From the NCBI GenBank assembly GCA_029858605.1, contig JAOUET010000059.1, forward strand, positions 1 to 9,789: a stretch of DNA of 9,789 nucleotides, written 5' to 3'. Under the pieces are notes generated by a model that saw only the letters and a program-made list of their open reading frames with translations, searched no databases and had not been told where the DNA came from. This DNA comes from Coriobacteriia bacterium (GTDB taxonomy: Bacteria > Actinomycetota > Coriobacteriia > Anaerosomatales > JAENZW01). This document shows, piece after piece, positions 1-7,400 of the stretch (positions are counted from its first letter, which is position 1; every line of letters starts with the position of its first letter). A program made the translations under genes and the position numbers.

Positions 1-150
1 GCACGTACGTCAGGCGTGCGAGCTATGCAGGATTCGAGAACGAGCGATACCAGGACGCCTATCGGCTCAAGGGCTCCGGCGGCGGAGAGCCGATGGACAT
101 CCCGAGGACCGACGGGGGTATGCCCGGATCCGACTTCGCCCTCTGTCTCG
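1..150 (+). repeat. Terminal direct repeat, left copy
   Basis: The first 150 bases recur at 9640-9789 with two substitutions, at 127 (G here, A there; Gly to Glu) and 143 (C here, T there; synonymous). Bases 1-126 are identical. The segment codes for the linker between heme motifs 9 and 10 in both genes A and C. Confidence 0.95.
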
Positions 151-3100
151 AATGCCACGAAGCCGCGATCTACCTGGATCGGTATGACCTCCGCACGAAC
201 TTCCGCAGCGACCCGACCACGCTCAACTCCCACTGGTACCACCTGCAGGGCGGTGGCGGGTTCAACAACCGGTGGGACTCGGACTGGGACGGGATCGGAG
301 TACCCGATACCTGGGGCGGCGACTCGACCACGAGCTGTCCGGCCTGCCACAACGTACACGGCTCGCAATCGCCGGCCATGGTGCGCCGCGGCGAGCTCAT
401 CAGCACGCCGGGGACGACCGACAAGGTCCCGTCGCTCGGCCTGCGGTACTGGCCGGGCACCTACCCCACACTGTTCGACAGCCAAGGTGGTGTCACACGC
501 TTCATCGGACCCTATCCTGGCGCCGTCTACAAGAACGGTATCTGCAGCATGTGTCACAACGACACATACACGTACACCAGAACGCCGAGTGACATCTACC
601 CACCCCGCTTCTGCGGGGCGTACGGTGAGGCAGGTAGTCCCACCGTGACGGTGACCTTCAGCGAAGGGGTGTACGGCTCGATCGGCGGCGTGGGCGACCT
701 GGTTCCTTCGGACTTCTCACTCACCGACGTCGACGACGGTCGCTCCATCACCGGTGTCGCTCACTCGGCGGGCGATCCTCTCGCGTATCTCATCCTGAGC
801 TCGGCGCTCGACGCCTCGGACGATGTGGGAGTGGACCTGGTCTCGGCGGCGACCACCGCGTCGGTGTACGATCTCGCGGGCCAAGCCATGACCACGGCCA
901 CCGTCACGATCTCGGGCGACACGACTCCCCCGTCCATCAGTCAACCGACTCCCACCTCGGGAGCCACGGACGTCGCCGTCAACGTGGGTCTCGCGCTGAC
1001 GGTCTCCGACACGGGCATCGGCGTGGACCCGACCACGCTGCAGGTGGAACTCACCGGGAGCAAGGGGTACTCGCAGACATACACCGCCGCCGACCCCTCG
1101 GTCGAGGCTACGGGAGCACCGGCCGCGTATCGCGTCCGCGTGACGCCTGAGGCGATGTTCGGCTACGACGAGGACGTCACCGTCACGGTCTCCGTAGACG
1201 ACCTGGCCGGGAACACCGAGGTCTTCTCCGAGTGGTCGTTCACGACCGCTCCAGGAGTCCACTGGCAGACGCCCGAGGCGTGCGTGGACACGAGCGGTAT
1301 GCCCGATGCGGGGATCCTCATCGACGGCGACGCCGCGACGGGTCTTGGGTTCTGCCCTGGCCCCTTGCACTCCGCGGACTTCCTGCTCGACGAGGGCGGG
1401 GACATGTACGCGGTCGATTCGGTGCGCATCTATGGCGGCCCCCATGTCCGTACGTGGACCGCGTACGTCTCGACCGACGCGGTCACGTGGACGAGCGTCA
1501 CGTCGGGCTGGTCCGTCGGCGGCGCGAGTGGCTGGTACGAATACGAGCTGCCGACGCCGAAGACGACCAGATACCTCAGGGCCTTCTACTTCTGCCCCGG
1601 CCCCGCGCCCGCAGACGTGGCGTTCGAGTTCGAGTTCCGCGGCGTCGCCGTACCGGACACCTACACCGCCCCATCACTCGACTGGACGGGTGAGACCGGC
1701 TACGTGGACGACGGAGTCGATCCCGACGGCGCGATCGCCGGCGATCCGGTCGAGTTCAGGGTCGACTACACCGACGAGGACGGCCAGATGCCCGAGACCA
1801 TCGAGGTGTGGGTGGATATCGACGACAGCGGCTCGTACGAAGCGAGCGAGACCTTTGCGATGGCCGAGGCAAGCGCTGCCGATACCGACACGACCGACGG
1901 GAAACGCTACACGCGGGCTGTCACCATACCCGATGTCGGAGACGGACTCATCGACTACCGCTTCCACGCGGCAGACCCGGTTCGCGCGACCGGACCGCCG
2001 GTCGACGGCGGAAGCCTGGTCGTGGCGCACGACCCGACCCTCGACGTCCCTGCCGAGTATCCGACCCTGCAGGCAGCCATCGACGCAGCCGTCGACGGCT
2101 GGACGGTCCGCGCGGCCGACGGGACGTACCCGGAGAACATCACCTTCCGCGGCAAGGCGATCACCGTGGAATCGCAGAACGGCGCAGCATCGACGACGAT
2201 CGAGGGAACGACGACCGCGAACCAGCCGGTCGTCCTCTTCGGATCCGGCGAGACCACCGCGAGCGTGCTCGACGGCTTCACGATCGACAACGCGGGCTAC
2301 TCGAGTGCGACGCGCGGCATCCTCATCGGCAACTCGCGTCCGACGATCCGTGACTGCGTCGTCAAGGGCAACCAGCTCACATCCAGCAGGCACGGCGCAG
2401 GCTTCTACATCGACGGAACGGGAGGCGCGGTCATCGAGGACTGCGTCATCGGCGGCGATCCTGCGGCGCCGAACGAAGGGATGAACGGGGTCGCCATCTA
2501 CTGGGTGACCGGTACGGGTGACGATCTGGAGATCCGGCGCACGATCATCTCGCACAACAACGGAGCCAACGGCGCGCTTCTGGGAGCGTACTCGACCGCC
2601 GGCGCGCTCACCGTCGAGGAGAGCACCATCACGGCGAACACGATGACCGGATACGGCGGCGGGGTGTACCTGAACGATGTCTCCGCACCGGCTCGCTTCA
2701 CCGACACCTACATCGGCGACAACTCGGCTTCAGGCTACGGTGGCGGCGCCTACCTGCGGGACAGCTCCACCGTGTTCTCGGGTTGCGACATCACCAGCAA
2801 CACAGCCGCGTACGACGGCGGTGGCTTGCGCATAACTGGAGCCTCGGCTGCCACCACTATCACCGGCGGCACGATCTCCGAGAACACGGGACGCGGCGGT
2901 GGCGGCTTCGACCTCGACCACTCGAGCGGTACGCTTCGTATCGACGGCACCGCCATCACCGGGAACGTGGCTTCGGTCAACTACGGCGGCGCGATGCGCC
3001 TGTCGTACGTCACGGATCCGCCACTTGTCACGAACACGAGCATCGAGGGGAACCAGGCGGCAGCCTTCGGCGGTGGCGCGTTTATCAGCAACGGTTCGGC

Positions 3101-4091
3101 GCTCACCCTCGACGACTGCGCGCTCGACGGGAACACGGCGCTGGGATGGGGTGGTGGCGCGTACGTCGCCAGCGCTTCGACATTCCGTATCGTCGACTGC
3201 ACGATCGACGGGAATCGGGCGGGTAGCGGCAACGACGACGGTGGCGGCCTCTACGTGAGCGGCTCCAGGTTGGACATCCTGCGCACGTACATCCGGGGCA
3301 ACATAACCGGCCGGTACGGAGGTGGCCTCCTCGTGCGCGCCTCCTCTGAAGCGACGCTGACGAACTGCACCATCTCCGGCAACGCGGCGAACGGCGGCTC
3401 GGGCAGCCGCGGAGGCGGTATCTACTCGAGTTCCACCACTACCACGATCACCAACTGCACGATCTCCGGGAACTACGCGAGTCAGTGGGGTGGCGGCATC
3501 ATCTCCGACTCTGGCACGATGCTCGTCCGCAACTGCATCGTCTACGGCAACGACGACGTGTCCGGACCCAGCGAGATCGTCGGCGCTCCCACCGTTGAAT
3601 ACTCGGACGTGCGCGGCGGCTTCTTGGGCACCGGCAACATCGACGCCGCGCCCTCGTACGTCGCGACGGTCTCCGCCTCGGTTGCGCCTACCTCCACCGG
3701 TGACTACCACCTGCGACAGACATCCCCGTGTGAGGGAACTGGTACGTCCGGTGGCGCGCCACCGGACGACATCGATGGAGAAGCACGCCCGCAGGGTACC
3801 GGACACGACATGGGCTCTGACGAGATCACGGGTGCCAGTCCGATGTCCATGTCGAGTTCGACGATCGGAGAACCTCTCACCAAGGGGTCGAAGAAGGACT
3901 CTTCGCCTTCCTCTACGTCGGATTCACCCGACAGCTCCAAGAAGACCCCAAAGACCAAGCCGGGCGAGGTCTCCATCGCTTCGAGCACTTCATCCGGCAC
4001 CGGGCCGGACACAGAGCCCGTTTCGCCCGCAGTGCCCCTTGCGGTGACGGCTGCCGCGGTAGCGGCGGCGCGCAAGCTGCTCCGCATGTAG
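3..4091 (+). CDS. Multiheme c-type cytochrome with Ig-like, discoidin-like and beta-helix modules (gene A, 5'-truncated)
   Basis: The frame is open from base 3 to the TAG at 4089-4091, and the real start lies upstream of the window. The ATG at 93 is internal, because the preceding residues align with gene C and with the middle of gene B. Three CXXCH heme motifs are visible (144-158, 336-350, 543-557); the second has the CXXCHxxHG form common in paired-CXXCH cytochromes. They match motifs 10-12 of gene B, so the missing N terminus probably carries about nine more. Downstream come two Ig-like domains (about 603-1253), a discoidin-like domain (1260-1656), an acidic domain (1660-2030), a right-handed beta-helix (2040-3600), a choice-of-anchor-Q-like segment (3640-3830), a Ser/Lys/Pro linker and a hydrophobic tail. 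The likely role is extracytoplasmic electron transfer on the cell surface, with the C-terminal modules used for binding or anchoring; the role is inferred from architecture. No named homolog is recognised. Confidence 0.9.
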   Translation, partial: TYVRRASYAGFENERYQDAYRLKGSGGGEPMDIPRTDGGMPGSDFALCLECHEAAIYLDRYDLRTNFRSDPTTLNSHWYHLQGGGGFNNRWDSDWDGIGVPDTWGGDSTTSCPACHNVHGSQSPAMVRRGELISTPGTTDKVPSLGLRYWPGTYPTLFDSQGGVTRFIGPYPGAVYKNGICSMCHNDTYTYTRTPSDIYPPRFCGAYGEAGSPTVTVTFSEGVYGSIGGVGDLVPSDFSLTDVDDGRSITGVAHSAGDPLAYLILSSALDASDDVGVDLVSAATTASVYDLAGQAMTTATVTISGDTTPPSISQPTPTSGATDVAVNVGLALTVSDTGIGVDPTTLQVELTGSKGYSQTYTAADPSVEATGAPAAYRVRVTPEAMFGYDEDVTVTVSVDDLAGNTEVFSEWSFTTAPGVHWQTPEACVDTSGMPDAGILIDGDAATGLGFCPGPLHSADFLLDEGGDMYAVDSVRIYGGPHVRTWTAYVSTDAVTWTSVTSGWSVGGASGWYEYELPTPKTTRYLRAFYFCPGPAPADVAFEFEFRGVAVPDTYTAPSLDWTGETGYVDDGVDPDGAIAGDPVEFRVDYTDEDGQMPETIEVWVDIDDSGSYEASETFAMAEASAADTDTTDGKRYTRAVTIPDVGDGLIDYRFHAADPVRATGPPVDGGSLVVAHDPTLDVPAEYPTLQAAIDAAVDGWTVRAADGTYPENITFRGKAITVESQNGAASTTIEGTTTANQPVVLFGSGETTASVLDGFTIDNAGYSSATRGILIGNSRPTIRDCVVKGNQLTSSRHGAGFYIDGTGGAVIEDCVIGGDPAAPNEGMNGVAIYWVTGTGDDLEIRRTIISHNNGANGALLGAYSTAGALTVEESTITANTMTGYGGGVYLNDVSAPARFTDTYIGDNSASGYGGGAYLRDSSTVFSGCDITSNTAAYDGGGLRITGASAATTITGGTISENTGRGGGGFDLDHSSGTLRIDGTAITGNVASVNYGGAMRLSYVTDPPLVTNTSIEGNQAAAFGGGAFISNGSALTLDDCALDGNTALGWGGGAYVASASTFRIVDCTIDGNRAGSGNDDGGGLYVSGSRLDILRTYIRGNITGRYGGGLLVRASSEATLTNCTISGNAANGGSGSRGGGIYSSSTTTTITNCTISGNYASQWGGGIISDSGTMLVRNCIVYGNDDVSGPSEIVGAPTVEYSDVRGGFLGTGNIDAAPSYVATVSASVAPTSTGDYHLRQTSPCEGTGTSGGAPPDDIDGEARPQGTGHDMGSDEITGASPMSMSSSTIGEPLTKGSKKDSSPSSTSDSPDSSKKTPKTKPGEVSIASSTSSGTGPDTEPVSPAVPLAVTAAAVAAARKLLRM
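144..557 (+). other. Three C-terminal heme-binding motifs of the gene A head
   Basis: CLECH is at 144-158, CPACH followed by NVHG at 336-350, and CSMCH at 543-557. All are canonical CX2CH sites for covalent heme c attachment. Extra histidines nearby (for example in HWYH and NVHG) could act as distal axial ligands. The spacing and flanking residues match gene B motifs 10-12, and both genes share the landmarks GGGEPMDIPRTD and GELxSTPGTTDxVP. Confidence 0.9.
603..1253 (+). other. Two Ig-like beta-sandwich spacer domains of gene A
   Basis: The first domain (about 603-911) contains VTFSEGV and DLVPSDFSLTDVDD, like secreted SbsA/Big-type Ig domains. The second (about 912-1253) opens with TTPPSISQPTPTSGATDV, carries GSKGYSxTYT in the middle and ends in EWSFTTA. 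Both align with Ig domains of gene B. Domains of this kind commonly act as rigid spacers in bacterial surface proteins. The exact family assignment is from memory of family patterns. Confidence 0.75.
1260..1656 (+). other. Discoidin (F5/8 type C)-like domain of gene A
   Basis: The segment reads like a galactose-binding-fold domain: a DGDAATG stretch, then DSVRIYGG, TAYVSTDAVTWTSV, and a closing TTRYLRAFYF strand. This is the usual order of discoidin-like domains, which often bind carbohydrate. It is odd in having FCPGP twice (near 1350 and 1592), each followed by an AD pair. Those cysteines lack a CH partner, so they are not heme motifs and might form a disulfide. Gene B has no counterpart. 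Confidence 0.55.
1815..1850 (+). other. Calcium-loop-like motif in the acidic domain of gene A
   Basis: The 12 residues DIDDSGSYEASE have Asp at loop positions 1 and 3, Ser at 5, Gly at 6 and Glu at 9 and 12. That is the pattern of an EF-hand or dockerin-type calcium loop. It sits in an acidic, probably beta-sandwich domain (about 1660-2030). No flanking helices are obvious, so calcium binding is only a suggestion. Confidence 0.4.
2040..3600 (+). other. Right-handed parallel beta-helix (pectin-lyase-like, Pmp-like rungs) of gene A
   Basis: The domain opens with a pectin-lyase-like entry, VPAEYPTLQAAIDAAVDGWT followed by YPENITF. It then runs through about 11 short repeats with a GGG- or GGA-type turn (YGGGVY, YGGGAY, DGGGLR, GGGGFD, YGGAMR, FGGGAF, WGGGAY, DGGGLY, YGGGLL, RGGGIY, WGGGII). 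These alternate with C-T-I-x-G-N-like strands (NCTISGN, DCTIDGN). This is the pattern of right-handed beta-helices and chlamydial polymorphic-membrane-protein repeats. No catalytic residues can be assigned, so surface display or ligand binding seems likelier than lyase activity. Confidence 0.85.
3640..3830 (+). other. Choice-of-anchor-Q-like segment of gene A
   Basis: After the beta-helix the protein has DYHLRQTSPCEGTG, then DDIDGEARP, then GHDMGSDE. This is the order typical of segments that cap secreted beta-helix proteins just before a C-terminal anchoring signal. The placement fits, since a linker and a hydrophobic tail follow. The family name is recalled, not searched. Confidence 0.6.
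3840..4088 (+). other. Conserved C-terminal linker and sorting-like tail of gene A
   Basis: A low-complexity linker rich in Ser, Thr, Lys and Pro leads to PVSPAVPLA (4017-4043). An Ala/Val hydrophobic stretch (VTAAAVAAA) follows, then basic residues (RKLLRM) at the extreme C terminus. Motif, hydrophobic segment and basic end make a tripartite layout like known surface-sorting signals, but no LPXTG or PEP motif is present. Gene B ends in the same way although the preceding modules are unrelated. Confidence 0.65.
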
Positions 4092-4101
4092 ACGCCCCGA
4101 A

Positions 4102-4122
4102 CCGGCGCCCGACCCTCGCCGG
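4102..4122 (+). terminator. Possible hairpin downstream of gene A
   Basis: CCGGCG (4102-4107) and CGCCGG (4117-4122) form a perfect 6-bp GC stem around a 9-nt loop, starting 11 nt after the gene A stop. No T-run follows, so it could be a weak terminator, an mRNA-stabilising hairpin, or chance in GC-rich DNA. Confidence 0.3.
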
Positions 4123-4207
4123 AGCAGGGACACCGGGCCAATCCTCCAAGAATCGAGCAACGGTCTGTCTCCACGAGAGAGCTGCCACGGCTTCCGCAAG
4201 CGTGTCC

Positions 4208-4221
4208 GCAGTTCATACTGC
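4208..4221 (+). promoter_or_regulatory. Short inverted repeat GCAGT-N4-ACTGC upstream of gene B
   Basis: A perfect 5-bp dyad with a TCAT centre lies 80 nt before the start. The same arms recur at 8375-8388 with TCAC in the centre, so the only difference falls in the loop. It could be an operator half-site pair or a small RNA hairpin. Confidence 0.35.
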
Positions 4222-4284
4222 CTAAGTATCATCACGTCACTTGCCGATAATTGATATCGTGACAAGCGATAGGGCTTCCAGCAC

Positions 4285-4293
4285 AAGCGGGGG
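4285..4293 (+). promoter_or_regulatory. Ribosome binding site of gene B
   Basis: AAGCGGGGG ends 8 nt before the GTG at 4302. The equivalent AAGGGGGGG ends 8 nt before the TTG of gene C. The G-run is a non-standard Shine-Dalgarno sequence that can pair with CCUCC using a G-U pair. The matching spacing supports these non-ATG starts. Confidence 0.55.
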
Positions 4294-4301
4294 TTTTCGT
4301 C

Positions 4302-4460
4302 GTGCGCAGTGGAGGGCGCGGACGGGCAGGGGGACTGTTCCGGACACATCTCGTACGCAGGTCTGACGCGCGACGTCGCGCGACCGTCTTCTCGGCTGTC
4401 CTCATCGCACTCGCGGTTTCGGTGCTCTTGCTGGCTCATCCCGATCCCGGGGACGCGGCG
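4302..4460 (+). other. Signal peptide of gene B with a long conserved n-region
   Basis: The n-region is unusually long and basic (about 28 residues) and begins with GGRGRAGGLF, which gene C shares almost exactly. A hydrophobic core (TVFSAVLIALAVSVLLLA) follows, then GDAA before the mature SDVV. Sec export fits a c-type cytochrome. The arginine runs do not form a good Tat motif. Confidence 0.75.
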
Positions 4461-7400
4461 AGCGACGTCGTGACCCTGTGCCTCTCGCCTTGCCACAGCG
4501 CACCCGGCCTCATCGGCCCAGACGTCTCGACCGCCTATCTGGGGGCGGGGGAGAACGCCGGCCACAAGATGGGCTGGGGCTCCAGCGTCGTCGCCGACGC
4601 GAGCGGGGCGACCCTGCCCCAGGGCTCTCGCATGCCCTGCGACGAGTGCCACGTTCCGCACGGTAGGACCACCGCGAGCATCTACATGTTCAGCGAGACG
4701 CGTGTCGGCTCGCAGATCACGACCACAAGACAGCTCTGCGAGGGCTGTCATCGACCGTGCGATTCTGCCGAATCCACCCCGGTCGTATGCGGCCTGAAGC
4801 TCAAGAGGCTCTCTCTCGACGTCCCTGACCACAGCGAAGCCTCGGACCGCCCATGCTCGGAATGCCACGGCTCGACCGGGCACTCGCCAGAATCGCACGC
4901 GGGCGGGATCGCGTGCGGAGACGCGGCGTGCCACGGCTCGAGTGGCTCACATGGAGTGCACCTCGATGAGTCGGACCCAAGAGGACCCGGGCAACTCGAT
5001 TGCAGCGACGACTGTCACCAGACGGGTGACTTCCCATACTTCAAGGCGGGCACGGACGATGACGAATCCGGGCACATCGAACTGGATGAGACGACGGTGT
5101 GCGACGAGTGCCATTCTCCCAGCGGAGACTACGACGGGATTCAATCGTCAAACGGGTCGGTAGGCGCCAAGGACAACTGGACAGACAAGGTGTATGCCTC
5201 GGCCACCGCACTCCAGCCGGACAAAGAGAAGTGGTGCGCCGGCTGTCACGACGGGAATCCCAGCGTCATCGCAGGCGTCGCTGCGCCAAACGTCGTCGGC
5301 GATGAGACTGCGACAGACGGCTACGGCCCGTGGGGCTACTACAAGACAGGCCACGGTCTGCCCGCAGGAGTGTTCCCGGCCTCCGAGGCCCCGGCTGCGG
5401 ACATCGGATGCGACGGTTGCCACGACAACTCCTGGACGCACATCGACGGGGACGCTCGCACCTATTCCTCCGCCAGCGACAACTACCGGGCCGGCTACAG
5501 GCTCGTGAGCGTCGGCGGCGGCGAGCCGATGGACATCCCCCGCACCGACTGGAGCCAGGAGGTTGTTGACTTCGCGCTGTGCTTCGAGTGCCACGAATCA
5601 GACATGTACATAAACAACGACAACAAGACGTCGAACTTCGGACCGGAAGGAACGTGGACCGGACACACCTACCACACCCTGGGCGCCGGCTCGCACAAGA
5701 ACAAGTGGAACTCCGACTGGACCGGCACGGGGTGGGACTCCTACATGAGTTGCCCGTCCTGTCACAACGTGCACGGATCGCCGACGCCGGCGATGACGCG
5801 CCACGGAGAGCTGGTGAGTACACCCGGCACGACAGACCGTGTGCCGGGGCTCAACATCTGGTACGTGACGACGCAGACCGTCTTGTTCCCGACCTTGTCT
5901 CAGAGCAGCGGCGGCTCGATGATCTTCCCGAACAAGAAGGCGGAGATCTGCTACGGGTGCCACTATTCGACGACGACCTACACGCGCACACCGAACGACT
6001 TCTACGAGCCACGCATCGTTCGCGCATATGGCCGAGTCGGCAGTTCAACCATCGCCGTCGCATTCTCCGAGGGCGTCTACACGAACACGGGCAGCTCAGG
6101 AGCCCTGGTTCCGGCAGATCTCACACTTGTCGACTTGGACGACTCACGCACCATAGCCGGTTTGTCACACGCCGCAGGCGAAGACGTGGCGAACATGACT
6201 CTGAGTTCGGCGCTCGATGCGTCGATGGATCTGTGGACGGATACCGTCTCGGCAGCCACCACAGCGTCGATGTTCGACGCAGACGACCGGGCCGCAGCGA
6301 CGGAAACCGTCACAATCCGAGAGGACGCATCCGGACCCGTGGTATCCGACGCACTACCAGCCAATGGTACCCCCGCCGCAGCGCAGGACGTGGACCTTTC
6401 GTTCCGTTTGTCGGACGCGGGGTGCGGAGTCGACTGGACCACCTTCAGCATCACGCTGTCCGGCGACAAGGGCTACTCGAGAACCTATACAGACCTGGAC
6501 ACGACGGTCGTGTCTCAGACCGGGACCCGCTTGGGCTATCACGTGTCCGTCGCCCCCGACGCCATGTTTGCGCTTGGCGAAGACGTAACCGTCACGGTGG
6601 CTGCCCAAGACTACTTGGGCAACGCCCTGGTCCCGCCGGTCTGGAGCTTCTCGGTAGAGTCCGCTCCAACGCTGCAGACGATGATTCTTCACCCGTCAGA
6701 CGTCGCGACGAACCCCGGCGGCTACTCGACACTTCCCTACGCAAGCCAATGGGCAGACTACCTGGACACGGACGACGGCGACGCCACGCGAGTTCAGTCC
6801 GGTACCGGCGGTCCGGGCGCACGCCTGTTCATGTCGATCGACGATGCGGCCGGCCTGCTGGGAAGCGAGGTCGTGCAGAGCGTCACGCTCCACACTCGTG
6901 CCCGCTACGTGATCGCAGGTGGTGAGCCTGTGACCCCGACGTCCGGCCCCATGAGACTCGGATACAAGACCGGCTCGACGACAGTTTGGGAGGCCGACGC
7001 GAATCTCGATTCGGGCGGTCAGTACAATCTCGTCTCCTCGGCCACGTACACGACCGATTCCGACGGAACGCAGTTGACGTGGGCTGATGTCGCCAATCTG
7101 GAAGTAGCCGTCGAGAGACGACACTCCGGTGGGTACTGGCTTCGTCTGACCGAGATGTGGGCCGAAGTGACGTACCTGACCTCCGACGTGACTACGCCGA
7201 CGATCACCGATTTCTTGCCTTCCCATGAGACGACGGGGGTCTCGATAGCCGCAGACCTGACGTTCACACTCGCAGATGAGGGGTCGGGTATCGATTGGAC
7301 GACATTCCAGATTCAGCTCGCGGGCAGCAAGGGCTACTCGAAGACCTACACCGACGCAGACACATCTGTCGTGTCGAAGACGGGAAACCCGGATTCCCTT

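Larger units (their letters stand above)
4181..4301 (+). promoter_or_regulatory. Conserved upstream leader of gene B
   Basis: This stretch aligns without a gap to 8348-8468 upstream of gene C; I count about 93 matches in the first 120 columns. The best-conserved blocks are 4194-4226, containing GCAGTTCAYACTGC, and 4242-4269, containing TGCCGATA, TTGATAT and GTGACAAGCGA. The second block is AT-rich for this genome and could hold a promoter: GATAAT in B and GATACT in C resemble a -10 box, though no convincing -35 is seen. The rest of the 4092-4301 gap is not conserved. Confidence 0.5.

Noticed and set aside
93..95. ATG at 93 as the start of gene A
   Set aside because: The frame is open back to base 3, and the residues before it match the middle of gene C, which has some 400 codons upstream.
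2640..3510. CRISPR-like or DNA-level repeat array
   Set aside because: The periodicity is in the protein (beta-helix rungs). The DNA units vary in length and sequence, with no fixed repeat and spacer.
2730..3806. Reverse-strand open frame of 358 codons inside the beta-helix
   Set aside because: Its apparent repeats are the antisense of the GGG rungs, and it has no plausible start signal or domain.
4181..4301. Known cyclic-dinucleotide (GEMM) riboswitch upstream of the cytochrome gene
   Set aside because: Such riboswitches precede cytochrome genes in Geobacter, but I do not see the GEMM conserved core here.
3990..4934. Reverse-strand open frame of 314 codons spanning the A-B junction
   Set aside because: It lies opposite two well-supported genes, is Arg/Ala-rich in the way of high-GC shadow frames, and shows no recognisable domain.
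5579..6925. Forward open frame of 448 codons in another frame of gene B
   Set aside because: It is Arg/His-rich out-of-frame translation overlapping clear heme and Ig domains.
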